From Defluviitaleaceae bacterium (GTDB lineage Bacteria > Bacillota_I > Bacilli_A > MOL361 > Turicibacteraceae), in contig WRKJ01000099.1 of assembly GCA_009778135.1 (NCBI GenBank), positions 1 to 45,989 of the forward strand: a DNA stretch of 45,989 bases, written 5' to 3'. The notes beneath the pieces are model-generated. The model searched no databases. It had not been told where the DNA came from and worked only from the letters and a program-made list of their open reading frames with translations. A program made the position numbers and the translations under genes. Shown piece by piece: positions 34,047 to 42,062 of this stretch. Within the stretch, counting starts at the first letter, position 1, and the number at the start of each line of letters is the position of its first letter.

Positions 34047-34087
34047 AAAAACCGAAGCACATTTTGATGACATGTACATCGGTTTTT
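34047..34087 (-). terminator. Terminator of the CotD-like gene
   Basis: On the minus strand AAACCGA and TCGGTTT form the base of a hairpin (34049-34085) with an inner ACAT/ATGT pair, followed by TTTATGGG. It lies about 20 bases after the stop. Confidence 0.75.
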
Positions 34088-34105
34088 TAATTTTATTTAG
34101 CTGAT

Positions 34106-34531
34106 CTACCACATGGTAGAACATGATGGCGTCGGGCCACATGGTGTTGCTGGCTGAGTCACAGCTGGTCCACATAGTCCATGGGCATGATTGAGCACTT
34201 CATCAGCTTTTTTCTGCTCTTGGACAACATAATTATGATGGCTGTGATAATGGTGAATATCTTGTGTTACCACTGGTTGAATATGTTGAACATTTTGATG
34301 ATGATGAAAAACATTTGGCGCTGCAAGTAATGTTGGTTCAACCACAACTTTCGTTTGTGGATTTTGATTAACTTGACAATCACCACCCAATGGAATAACT
34401 GGTCTTTCTACGCCAGCTGCTTCAACTGGGCAAATTGGCGCCATACCATGTCCCATAGGTTGAAATGGCATGACAGGTGCGAATGCTGGTCCGCACATTG
34501 GTCTTGGTCTTGGACAACATCTTCCGAACAT
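34106..34531 (-). CDS. CotD-like spore coat protein
   Basis: 141 residues, rich in Cys, His, Pro and Gln. The N-terminus MFGRCCPRPRPMCGP is Cys/Pro-rich. The middle (TKVVVEPTLLAAPNVFHHHQ, then HIQPVVTQDIHHYHSHHNYVVQ) matches the His-rich core of CotD-type inner coat proteins, and the tail has Cys repeats (GLCGP, PCGP, SCSTMW). Such proteins assemble in the mother cell around the spore. AGAGGGGAG precedes the ATG. A 10-bp hairpin (34566-34588) and a promoter-like repeat (34607-34635) lie upstream; I found no good sigma-K box. Confidence 0.82.
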   Translation of the reverse strand: MFGRCCPRPRPMCGPAFAPVMPFQPMGHGMAPICPVEAAGVERPVIPLGGDCQVNQNPQTKVVVEPTLLAAPNVFHHHQNVQHIQPVVTQDIHHYHSHHNYVVQEQKKADEVLNHAHGLCGPAVTQPATPCGPTPSCSTMW

Positions 34532-34565
34532 ATTAAAAACTCCCCTCTTACATCATACAAATGAT

Positions 34566-34588
34566 GACTCATAAGTGGCTTATGAGTC
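34566..34588. repeat. Perfect 10-bp hairpin upstream of the CotD-like gene
   Basis: GACTCATAAG-TGG-CTTATGAGTC. It has no T-tract, so it is not an intrinsic terminator. It could stabilise the 5' end of the coat-protein mRNA or bind a regulator. Confidence 0.5.
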
Positions 34589-34596
34589 GTATTCAC

Positions 34597-34725
34597 TTAC
34601 ACTGTTATTATATTTAAAAGGGAGTTTGTCTGTAATGGTTTGTGCCTAAAAGCATTATAAAAGTAAAGGTACTCTAAATCTAAACTACGATAAGCTTTAT
34701 TTTTCAACATGATTGATCAACCTTA
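34597..34725 (-). pseudogene. Relic of a second lanthipeptide operon (ABC start fused to LanKC tail)
   Basis: The minus strand reads MLKNKAYRSLDLEYLYF from the ATG at 34710, matching the start of the intact exporter at 45652 (MLKNKAYGSLDLIYLAF). At DNA level 34666-34725 agrees with 45605-45664 at 54 of 60 positions without gaps. Just 28 bases further, 34607-34638 agrees at 31 of 32 positions with 39463-39494, a segment that in the intact operon lies directly after lanKC. The order and strand are preserved, so this is the two ends of a former operon copy with about 6 kb deleted. The open frame stops at 34597 after 37 codons and is unlikely to be functional. Confidence 0.8.
34607..34638 (-). 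repeat. Direct repeat A, copy 2 (promoter-like)
   Basis: 32 bases identical at 31 positions to 39463-39494, same orientation. On the minus strand it contains TTACAG (34630-34635), a 17-bp spacer and TATAAT (34607-34612), so it could serve as a promoter for the CotD-like gene. Confidence 0.85.
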
Positions 34726-34741
34726 TCTACATGACATGATG

Positions 34742-36178
34742 CTATAACAGTATTTTTTTTGGACTTAATCTAACCATGTAGAAGATTGGAATAACCGTTG
34801 CCAATAGCGTTGTCCCAAATCCCAGGCTATAATAAAAAATAATGGCATCAGCACTTAATGTAACGTCATACATGTCCAATGTCTCTTCGTTGGTAAATTC
34901 AAAACGATAGCCTAAACCTTCTAAACTCGTCAACGTATTGACCCGGGTTGTATTCGCTAATGCTTGTCGTAACATTTCTTGTGATAAGCGCCCAGCTAAC
35001 GTACTGCCTACAAATAAGGCAAAGGTCATTGCTAATAACACCAGTGGTATGATCTCCATGACCATCTGTGTCATGATTCCTTTTCGACTTTCACCTAATG
35101 CTAAATAAATACCAATTTCACGCTTTCGGTCGTTTAAGCATAACAACAAGGTTAAACAAACCATTAATAGCATGGCAACAACAGTCAGCGTCAACATCAT
35201 ATCTACAACCTCTTGCAGTCCCGCCATAGCAGTCACAATGTTGCCTAATCCTCTTGAATAATCAACGGCTCTCCAATTGCCATCTAACGCTGAAACAGCT
35301 TGAGCAAATGCATCAAACGCCAAAGGGTCTGTCAACAAAAACATATGATGAAACAAATACTCGTCAGCTGTTGAAATCGTGCCTTCGCCTGCAATCACAT
35401 CCATCATCATTTCCGCAGTTAAACTTGGCACATACATCCGGTGCTGCGTAGCGGACGCTCGTATGGGATTAACGAAACCATCGCGTTCATCATAAAATTG
35501 CGGAATCGTTGGTTCAAATATACCAATGACATGAACTGGAAACTTAACTTGCGCTTGTTCATGTTCTGTTGCATCAAACCACCGCCATTCAAAATCATTA
35601 GCCAACAATTCAAAGGTTGATCCAACGGTTAAACCATTGAATTGTGCGAAGCCAGTTGTGATTAAAATCGGCGTCCATTCACTCGTTTCAGTCAGCTCAC
35701 GTTCTGTAAAACCTCTCCCTTCAACAAGCGTCATAAAGCCGTTACGTACTTCTAAAAAATGACTGGAGCCAACCCCATTAATGGTAACCCTGGTACCAAA
35801 ACCAGGTTCATAGTCTGGATTCGTCTCTAGCTGATTCCAGGTATCTGGGTGTTCCCACGGCACCAGTCCATAAGCATGAACATCTCCACTATTTAAAATG
35901 GTTATAAAATAATCATACAAGTAAACCTCTGGGAAAGTCCCAATTTTTCGAACCAACTCACGTGATGGATGCTGAACCATGTCGCCATATTGATGATACC
36001 GAACATAAGCAACAGCCGGCATGCTTCTTCTTAAATTGACATCTGTATTCACAATGGCATAACGTACTGAAACAGCACCAATGGATAAAACACTTAACAT
36101 GAAAATCACTAGCAACAAGATGACAGATTTAACCGGTTGGCGATAAAGGCTAATTTTTGCCCGTTTAATGCGATTCAT
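34742..36178 (-). CDS. FtsX/MacB-type ABC permease without adjacent ATPase
   Basis: 478 residues from the ATG at 36178, preceded by GAGGGG; the frame can be extended to a TTG at 36193. N-terminal membrane segment (about 15-38, SVILLLVIFMLSVLSIGAV), a large extracytoplasmic domain of about 270 residues, then three membrane segments in a C-terminal FtsX domain (MLTLTVVAMLLMVCLTLLLCLNDRKREIGIYLALGESRKGI) ending LATVIPIFYMVRLSPKKILL. Such permeases need a cytosolic ATPase, but none lies beside it. The start overlaps the upstream lipoprotein gene by 14 bases. It may work as a mechanotransmission or extrusion partner of the two lipoproteins. Confidence 0.85.
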   Translation of the reverse strand: MNRIKRAKISLYRQPVKSVILLLVIFMLSVLSIGAVSVRYAIVNTDVNLRRSMPAVAYVRYHQYGDMVQHPSRELVRKIGTFPEVYLYDYFITILNSGDVHAYGLVPWEHPDTWNQLETNPDYEPGFGTRVTINGVGSSHFLEVRNGFMTLVEGRGFTERELTETSEWTPILITTGFAQFNGLTVGSTFELLANDFEWRWFDATEHEQAQVKFPVHVIGIFEPTIPQFYDERDGFVNPIRASATQHRMYVPSLTAEMMMDVIAGEGTISTADEYLFHHMFLLTDPLAFDAFAQAVSALDGNWRAVDYSRGLGNIVTAMAGLQEVVDMMLTLTVVAMLLMVCLTLLLCLNDRKREIGIYLALGESRKGIMTQMVMEIIPLVLLAMTFALFVGSTLAGRLSQEMLRQALANTTRVNTLTSLEGLGYRFEFTNEETLDMYDVTLSADAIIFYYSLGFGTTLLATVIPIFYMVRLSPKKILL

Positions 36179-37298
36179 CAACAGGCCCCTCAATCTCGAT
36201 GACTGTATGATAAAAATTTAACCGATCATCATCTCCTTGTGTCATCAAGGTCATGACATAAACACCATAGCCTAGTTCAAATAGTTGATGCTTCCACAGT
36301 GTTTCTTCCTCATCAACGACTTGTTCATATTCAAAAACAACATCCAATGTCCGACTGTCATACATACGGAAGGTTGTAACATTGGTTTCCCAATCAGTTA
36401 CTGCTGTGAGCAGTAGTTCACCATCTGCCAATAGCTGCGGTGCCGCAGCTTCAAAGTCAATAAGCGGTATCCTTCTAGATTCAGCCGTTAACAAATTCAA
36501 TAAAACAACTTCAATTTCTAATCCTTCTTCATGAATTTGGTTTTCATGTACAACAAGGTAATGACCAGCTACATCAAGCATCGCTACAACGAAATCTGTT
36601 GTAGAAAATTTAACTGTTTCCAATGTATTCAAATCAAAGAATCCATAATCATTTTGACTGGGGTTTTCCATATTCCCTTTAACAAAAGCGATTTGATTCA
36701 ATGGCGTCATTTGAAAATGTCTCATAAACAGCGGTGCATCAACTTCAAATATCAACGTCGTTTCATGCGTTTGTAAATGATAGGCATACATATTAGACGA
36801 CATCATATCAAAGTTAACAACATACCAATGACCGTCTGTATAAAAAACTTCCGCATTCCAAAGGAAAAGAACCAAATCCAAGTTCGTCATCACAAACTCG
36901 TCAACACGTTCTAACGCCTGATCTAAAACTAACAGCATCACCGTTACGTCTTCCAAGTCGGAACCGTCAAATCCATCCTTCAATTCATACACTTGATCGC
37001 CCACAAAAACAAATACAGCGTAATAGCCATGATAAAGTACCCGCATCCCTTGATAAAGTTGTCTCTCATCAAATTCAAATACCGCCTCTTTTTCACCTGT
37101 TACAAGATTAATACGTTGCAATGTATGTGCTTCTTGATCGTAAAAAACATCATATAAATGCGCACGTTCCGCCACAGTTTCAACGTTTTCAATAAGGTGA
37201 ACATCAAAACGATAAGCTGTTGCGTGTTGCTCACCTTCGCATCCTACGAGAGTAGCTCCCCAAGCTAATAATAAAAGACATCCCATTCTTTTTAACAT
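36165..37298 (-). CDS. Lipoprotein of unknown function, beta-rich
   Basis: 377 residues. Lipoprotein signal peptide MLKRMGCLLLLAWGATLVGC with lipobox LVGC (Cys20). The mature part is strongly beta, with recurring short strands of the type VYELKDGF, VFYTDGHWYVVNF, YAYHLQTHETTLIFEV and YGFFDLNTLETVKF, as in a beta-propeller. That suggests a surface-exposed binding protein. Middle gene of the set secreted protein, lipoprotein, lipoprotein, permease; overlaps the permease by 14 bases and follows the other lipoprotein by 17. No homologue recognised. Confidence 0.7.
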   Translation of the reverse strand: MLKRMGCLLLLAWGATLVGCEGEQHATAYRFDVHLIENVETVAERAHLYDVFYDQEAHTLQRINLVTGEKEAVFEFDERQLYQGMRVLYHGYYAVFVFVGDQVYELKDGFDGSDLEDVTVMLLVLDQALERVDEFVMTNLDLVLFLWNAEVFYTDGHWYVVNFDMMSSNMYAYHLQTHETTLIFEVDAPLFMRHFQMTPLNQIAFVKGNMENPSQNDYGFFDLNTLETVKFSTTDFVVAMLDVAGHYLVVHENQIHEEGLEIEVVLLNLLTAESRRIPLIDFEAAAPQLLADGELLLTAVTDWETNVTTFRMYDSRTLDVVFEYEQVVDEEETLWKHQLFELGYGVYVMTLMTQGDDDRLNFYHTVIEIEGPVDESH

Positions 37299-37315
37299 GA
37301 CACTTCACTAACCTT

Positions 37316-38314
37316 TCATTCGTTTACCAATAATAATGTTTGGGTTTTAAACAACGTTTGGATAGGCCCTGTTAGTTCAGGTGTTGTCATCATGGCATAC
37401 AGTGCATTAAAAGTCTCCAAATCGTCTAATTGCAAGCGGACATCCACTTTCAACATGTTCCCTGCTTCCATTTGAATTTCAATAAAATCATAACCACTCA
37501 CTTGTACTGGCTCATGATTAACAAAAAACACAATGCGATTCATCACTTCTTCACCACCATAAGCAAAAAAAGTAAAACGTGCATAACTGTCCTCTGCCAT
37601 AATAACACCATAATAATGAAGTTCAAATTCAGCTCCATCAGGTAAAATAGCTATTCTTGGAGCGTTCTGAAAATCCAATTCTAAGTTTGCTTCTTCTCCC
37701 AACCATTTTCTTTCAGCTGTTAACACGACTTCTGAGAGTGGCTCTAAATCTAAACTAACCATTGCTTGTAACTCATTACTCACCTCATTTTCTACTTTCA
37801 CATGCATGGAACCAGTCTGTCCCAATGCATGAAAAGACCAAAAAGAAGGGTCATCAATGGATTCTGGCATAAAATAGGGTTGAAGCATGGCTGCCCCTAC
37901 AACAGTAATTATCTCTCCGATTACGCCTGAAACAGGCTTAAAAACGACATAAAACTCATAACGCTCACGATAGGACAAGCTGAAATGATGCATCCAACTC
38001 TCTTCTCTAAAAACCTCACCGTCAGCGTTCTCTAACCGAGTTGATTGAGGTAAACCATCTACGTATAAGAACCAGCCAAACTCTGAATCCACTGTTTGTG
38101 CCCAACCTTCAACATGATAAGGTAGTCGAATATAATCTCCATAGTAGATGAATTGTAACACATCTCCCCATTCTGTGTCAATGGTCATTCCAAAAGAAAA
38201 AAGACCCAGCTCCTGTTCTACTCCTTCTATTTCCTCGGTAGAACAACCGATTAACACCGTTAGCATTAAAAATTTCAGTAATAACTTCATTATCTTTTTT
38301 TTCATCATTGACAT
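37316..38314 (-). CDS. Lipoprotein of unknown function
   Basis: 332 residues from the ATG at 38314 (AAAGG lies just upstream; the frame opens earlier at 38335). Signal peptide ends in the lipobox LIGC (LMLTVLIGCSTEE). The mature protein is beta-rich and Trp/Tyr-containing, with paired segments such as YGDYIRLPYHVEGWAQT and HYYGVIMAEDSYARFTFFAYGGEE. No catalytic motif or known domain is recognised. It precedes the second lipoprotein by 17 bases and follows the small secreted protein gene by about 120 bases with a hairpin between. It may bind the neighbouring secreted protein or an antimicrobial peptide at the surface (inference). Confidence 0.65.
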   Translation of the reverse strand: MSMMKKKIMKLLLKFLMLTVLIGCSTEEIEGVEQELGLFSFGMTIDTEWGDVLQFIYYGDYIRLPYHVEGWAQTVDSEFGWFLYVDGLPQSTRLENADGEVFREESWMHHFSLSYRERYEFYVVFKPVSGVIGEIITVVGAAMLQPYFMPESIDDPSFWSFHALGQTGSMHVKVENEVSNELQAMVSLDLEPLSEVVLTAERKWLGEEANLELDFQNAPRIAILPDGAEFELHYYGVIMAEDSYARFTFFAYGGEEVMNRIVFFVNHEPVQVSGYDFIEIQMEAGNMLKVDVRLQLDDLETFNALYAMMTTPELTGPIQTLFKTQTLLLVNE

Positions 38315-38387
38315 TAAAACCTTTCTTTTACTCATATTTAAGTCACACGTCCTAATGAGCTAAAAATCATTCAATTAAACGATAAAG

Positions 38388-38417
38388 GAACAACCGCAAA
38401 AATCATTGCAGTTGCTC
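38388..38417. terminator. Hairpin between the secreted-protein and lipoprotein genes
   Basis: GAACAACCGCA and TGCAGTTGCTC pair (38388-38417, one bulge and one G-U). On the minus strand only CCTTTA follows, so it is a weak terminator or mRNA-stabilising end that would let part of the transcript continue. It is the expected setting for a highly expressed first gene. Confidence 0.4.
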
Positions 38418-38436
38418 TTTTTAAACTATTTACTCA

Positions 38437-38817
38437 TTATGGACGATCTAATCTTGTGGCTCCAAAAAAGGTAGCATTTTGATTAATACGTCCAGTATGT
38501 GTCCCAAAAATACGGCGTTGCACTATAAAGTTTGCCATATTTCGGCTCACCATCGTACTCGTCACATATCCTGAATCTATATCACTCACTCTGGCTCCAG
38601 AAAACGTAAACATACTTCCTTGGACACGTAATTGGGTACTTGAGCTCCAAAACGTTGTAACCACACCAGTATTTCCACTTCGTGAGAGGTCACAGGCTCG
38701 CACGCCATTATGAAAACATTCAGGCACATTGTTAGCCTCTACCGGAATCATTAGTCCGCTAAATAACGCTCCGGTAGTTAATACTGCTACCGCTACTCTT
38801 TTTACCTTTTTAATCAT
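38437..38817 (-). CDS. Small secreted protein, candidate bacteriocin or effector
   Basis: 126 residues from the ATG at 38817, preceded by AAAGGAG; a longer frame from 38865 has no such site. Sec signal peptide MIKKVKRVAVAVLTTGALFSGLM with likely cleavage after VEA (about 28). The mature part is about 98 residues, has two cysteines 11 residues or fewer apart (PECFHNGVRACDLS) and is beta-rich and basic (TFWSSSTQLRVQGSMFTFSG, IVQRRIFGTHTGRINQ). Its size, leader, and two lipoproteins plus a permease downstream resemble secreted bacteriocin loci with immunity genes, but the sequence does not match lactococcin 972 or another family I know. Function is inferred only from layout. Confidence 0.6.
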   Translation of the reverse strand: MIKKVKRVAVAVLTTGALFSGLMIPVEANNVPECFHNGVRACDLSRSGNTGVVTTFWSSSTQLRVQGSMFTFSGARVSDIDSGYVTSTMVSRNMANFIVQRRIFGTHTGRINQNATFFGATRLDRP

Positions 38818-39157
38818 GTAAAATGCTCCTTTTATTTTAGTTTTATGAAACTTGTTAATACGCAACTCGTTTCATCAGTAATATCAACACAAATCATAGT
38901 ATGTCATTTTAAACTTCCTTGCTCTTATTATCATATGACTTGAACAATTTTGAACTTATCAGACTTAGTCGAATTGAATAAAATGTCAATTTGACAAGAG
39001 TCTCTAAATACATAAACTTCTAACTTACTTGATAAAAATTAGAAATCAGAAATTAAATACCTAAATCTATTCTTTATCAAGTTAAATCCAAGTAACAACG
39101 TAAGCGTAAAAGTAAGTAAAATAGCATATTTTATATGATGTAGATATCACTTCAAAT
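38818..39157 (-). other. Long AT-rich leader of the secreted-protein gene
   Basis: About 330 bases between the promoter at 39158-39186 and the start at 38817. It contains an inverted repeat ACTTGATAAA (39027-39036) with TTTATCAAGT (39073-39082), and a 7-codon ORF MTYYDLC with AAGGAAG ahead of it (38884-38907), which could be a leader peptide. No larger ORF is supported. Confidence 0.4.
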
Positions 39158-39186
39158 ATTATAGCAAGATTCGTCGTTCAAATCAA
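39158..39186 (-). promoter_or_regulatory. Sigma-A promoter for the secreted protein-lipoprotein-permease set
   Basis: On the minus strand TTGATT (39181-39186), a 17-bp spacer and consensus TATAAT (39158-39163). Confidence 0.7.
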
Positions 39187-39275
39187 GAAAAAGCGTTCGA
39201 CAAAATCTGATAATTTCTTCTAATGAAAATCGACTACCTCTTTGGAGTGTGTGTCCTTTTCATTCAAAACCACAT

Positions 39276-39310
39276 AAAAAGCTCGTCATTTAGACGAGCT
39301 TTGTTTTTTA
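39276..39310. terminator. Bidirectional terminator between the two gene sets
   Basis: AAAGCTCGTC and GACGAGCTTT form a perfect stem (39278-39302). TTGTTTTTT follows on the plus strand and TTTATG on the minus strand. With the hairpin at 39392-39435 it separates the lanKC transcript from the next set. Confidence 0.85.
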
Positions 39311-39391
39311 TAAGTCATTAACTGTTCTGCCGATCACCTGTATCTATTATACCAAAACTTTTACCGTATAGCATAATATTGATTTAAAAAG

Positions 39392-39435
39392 AAAGTCGCT
39401 GTTTTGTCGATATTATCAACCACTTCAGCGATTTT
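39392..39435 (-). terminator. Terminator of the lanthipeptide operon
   Basis: On the minus strand AAAATCGCTG and CAGCGACTTT pair (one G-U) around an inner GTTGATA/TATCGAC stem, then TCTTTTTAAA follows. It lies about 80 bases after the lanKC stop. Confidence 0.7.
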
Positions 39436-39462
39436 CACTATTACTTATGTTAAAAACTCGGG

Positions 39463-39494
39463 ATTATATTTAAAAGGGAGTTTGTCTGCAATGG
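39463..39494 (-). repeat. Direct repeat A, copy 1, behind lanKC
   Basis: 31 of 32 bases are shared with 34607-34638. It holds a promoter-like TTGCAG-17-TATAAT on the minus strand but sits just before the operon terminator, so any transcript from it would be very short. Confidence 0.85.
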
Positions 39495-39517
39495 ACAAGG
39501 TAGCCAGCACAAAGAAG

Positions 39518-42061
39518 TTATACCTTTACACAATCAAATAAATCACCCACTAGCGGAAACCACCCTAGAAAATTTTCTTTTTCAAAAAATTCTAAGGCAA
39601 GTATAATCCCTGAAAGTCCTGTTGCAACATCAGCAGACAATTTATGCCCCCATTTCCCAGGAGATACATAGGTACCTTTTTCTGACTCTATCATAAACAA
39701 TTGTAAATTTTTCAAAAATGTCTCTTTCAGTTCCTTATCCAAAAAATAATATCCAGAAAACCCTTCGAAAAGATCAAAATCAAAACCGATCTTAACCTGA
39801 CAACGCCTTTTAATTTGATCGAGATGCTTGTTGAACTTCGTCATGTCTATTGTTTTCCCAAATAATTGCAGAACATAGCCAACGCCACTCCATCCATTAG
39901 CTAACGAAGGTAAAACGCTATTCTTCTCTTCAGAATTTAACTTATCTAAATCTTTAGCAATCATTAAACTAAAACTTTCTAAGTAAAGTTGCTCCTTTGT
40001 AAGATTGTACAATATCAGCATAAACAATGCGATGCCCGAATAACCGTCTAATAACCCAAAACTGATTTCTTCTCCGAGTGGTTTTGACATCTTTCCATCC
40101 GAATCAAAAAAGGTTAATATCCTGTAAGCGATCTCTTTTGCTTCTAGTAAAAAGCATTCTTCTTGAGATACTTTGTACCATCCTAAAAAAGACAAGCCAA
40201 TACCTGATAATCCAGAACGAAGTGAAAAATCTTTACTTTGTTTATCATAAGTCTTCAACACTTTTTCGAATAGTATCTTCGATTTTTCTTTGTCATCACA
40301 TTCATAGAGAACAGCTGCAATCCCTGTTCTCCCAGTTAGGAAGCCATTGTTGTAGGGGGTATTTAATACATGCATACTTTGTAACTGAATCCAATCATTT
40401 ATTTGATCAGCTTGATCAGCTAATACATTGGCCTTCAACAAAGTTAAAACAGCACCGAAACCACCCGTCTGAATATTAAGTTTTCCACAGTCAAGTTCAA
40501 ATTGACGAATATCACCATTAATCAAGCTTTCAGAGGAAATATCACAATTTGAAAGTAGACCATTTATCAGCTTTTTCCTAAGTTTTTCTTCGTCTATTTT
40601 TGTTACAATGTCATCTTTTGTCAACTGTTGCGCTTTGAAATAAGTATCTCCAAAAATAAGATCATAATTGGAGAGTTTTTCTGATAACTCTACATAGTTT
40701 TTTTGAAAATATTCATACACTTTGCTGCCAAAAGATTGATGTATCCAGTCAATATGCCTTATATTAAGATTCATATTTAAATGGCTAACAGGAACAATAG
40801 GTAGAAAGCAATAATGAACAAGTCTGTTAAAAGCATACCAATCTTCATCACTCGTTTTTTCATTAAGCAGATGATAAAACCCATGCGTACGTAATGCAAA
40901 ATTCGATTTCTCTGATATTTCTCCCGATGTTTCAAAGTCAATGACCCTTACTTCGAGATCCTCTGTTATTAAAACATTTCCAGGTTGCAAATCACAAATG
41001 GAAACTCCCTTTTCGTGCACTTGTAAGATTAATTGTCTTAATTGCTTTAATATAGATAATGCAGATTCGACATAAACAGCCGAATCTGACCTTAGTTCTC
41101 GCGGATAGTTCTTTTTTATCCAGTGATGCAATGTAATTCCTTCAAAAAACGCCTCAACTAAGTAAGTATTTTCCCAAACTTTAAAGTAGTCAATAGCATC
41201 AGGTATTTCAGGAATATCACTTAGCTTTTTTAACGCTTCATAAGCGTTATGCAATCGTTGTTCCGCTGTCTGATAAGCCCAATCCAAGCCAATTGCTGGC
41301 CTACTTTCTTTAATAACACACGGTTTCTTGTCATCTATTCGTACGCCTCGATAAATACCGCCTGCGTTAGAAAAACTCAAAGCTTGTTCTATTTTATAAT
41401 CACTTAATTTATTTTCTCCCAAGGTAGATTCATTTTCCGATCCAGTTTGCTTAATAAAAGCTGGCTCTTCAATAAAGTCGGGTAATTCATACCATGGATT
41501 TCTCAAATCAGGAACGAGTTTTCCATCAGGATGATAAATACATCGAATTCCTTTTTCATCAAAAATTTCTTTGAACGCACCGTAGCGAAAATAAATATTC
41601 CCTTCTTTCCATCTCTTATCTGTCAAAATGTAAGGTCCCTTTTCAAGACCGACTAAAACTTGATCTAATTCATTCAAAAGTAGCTCGAAGTCACCTTCTG
41701 ATGGATAAATAGTAATAAACTTCCCCGCACTTATTCGACTACCAATTTTCGAATACATTTGAAATAAAACTTGCTTATTTTTAATATGTTTAAAAGGCAC
41801 TCTAAATTTATTCAAAACAGGTGACACTTTTTTCAAGGTTAAGCTCGCATTTTCATACGTCGTACTGACATGTATTTTAAACCCTTGATTGTCTAGACTT
41901 TTTTCAATTGGATAATAACTATTCCAATTTGGATCATCTTCGTAAACTTGCCAATCTGAATCCAGATCATTAGCAGTAAATGAGACATTTTTTGGGGCGT
42001 TTTTCTTCATGTAATAAGCTGACTCATCTGTTAGATACTTAAAATATTTAATGTATTCCAT
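39518..42061 (-). CDS. lanKC: Class III lanthipeptide synthetase LanKC
   Basis: 847 residues, three domains. The N-terminal phosphoSer/Thr lyase part (about 1-205) has FKIHVSTTYENA, FKHIKNKQVLFQMYSK, GKFITIYPSE and GPYILTDKRW. The kinase part (about 220-500) has the Gly loop SNAGGIYRGV, CVIKE with the ATP lysine, and VSICDLQPGNVLI with VIDFETSG as HRD/DFG equivalents. The LanC-like cyclase part (about 540-847) has repeated GxG turns: GLSGIGLSFL, LLDGYSGIAL, NGWSGVGYVL, GFSGYYF, GLSGIILAL. No Cys-Cys-His zinc site is visible, as in other class III enzymes. It would phosphorylate Thr in the precursor, eliminate phosphate and close thioether rings. The start is one base after the exporter stop, with GAGGAGG ahead. 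Confidence 0.95.
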   Translation of the reverse strand: MEYIKYFKYLTDESAYYMKKNAPKNVSFTANDLDSDWQVYEDDPNWNSYYPIEKSLDNQGFKIHVSTTYENASLTLKKVSPVLNKFRVPFKHIKNKQVLFQMYSKIGSRISAGKFITIYPSEGDFELLLNELDQVLVGLEKGPYILTDKRWKEGNIYFRYGAFKEIFDEKGIRCIYHPDGKLVPDLRNPWYELPDFIEEPAFIKQTGSENESTLGENKLSDYKIEQALSFSNAGGIYRGVRIDDKKPCVIKESRPAIGLDWAYQTAEQRLHNAYEALKKLSDIPEIPDAIDYFKVWENTYLVEAFFEGITLHHWIKKNYPRELRSDSAVYVESALSILKQLRQLILQVHEKGVSICDLQPGNVLITEDLEVRVIDFETSGEISEKSNFALRTHGFYHLLNEKTSDEDWYAFNRLVHYCFLPIVPVSHLNMNLNIRHIDWIHQSFGSKVYEYFQKNYVELSEKLSNYDLIFGDTYFKAQQLTKDDIVTKIDEEKLRKKLINGLLSNCDISSESLINGDIRQFELDCGKLNIQTGGFGAVLTLLKANVLADQADQINDWIQLQSMHVLNTPYNNGFLTGRTGIAAVLYECDDKEKSKILFEKVLKTYDKQSKDFSLRSGLSGIGLSFLGWYKVSQEECFLLEAKEIAYRILTFFDSDGKMSKPLGEEISFGLLDGYSGIALFMLILYNLTKEQLYLESFSLMIAKDLDKLNSEEKNSVLPSLANGWSGVGYVLQLFGKTIDMTKFNKHLDQIKRRCQVKIGFDFDLFEGFSGYYFLDKELKETFLKNLQLFMIESEKGTYVSPGKWGHKLSADVATGLSGIILALEFFEKENFLGWFPLVGDLFDCVKV

Positions 42062-42062
42062 T

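Noticed and set aside
38437-38817. Lactococcin 972-type bacteriocin
   Set aside because: Size and leader fit, but the aromatic pattern of that family is missing and the permease is FtsX-type, not the family's usual partner.
39463-39494. Internal promoter driving the downstream gene set
   Set aside because: The TTGCAG-17-TATAAT match is good, but two terminators follow within 190 bases and a better promoter lies at 39158-39186.
40078-40479. 133-codon plus-strand ORF inside lanKC
   Set aside because: It is antisense to a well-conserved coding region; composition is that of a shadow frame.
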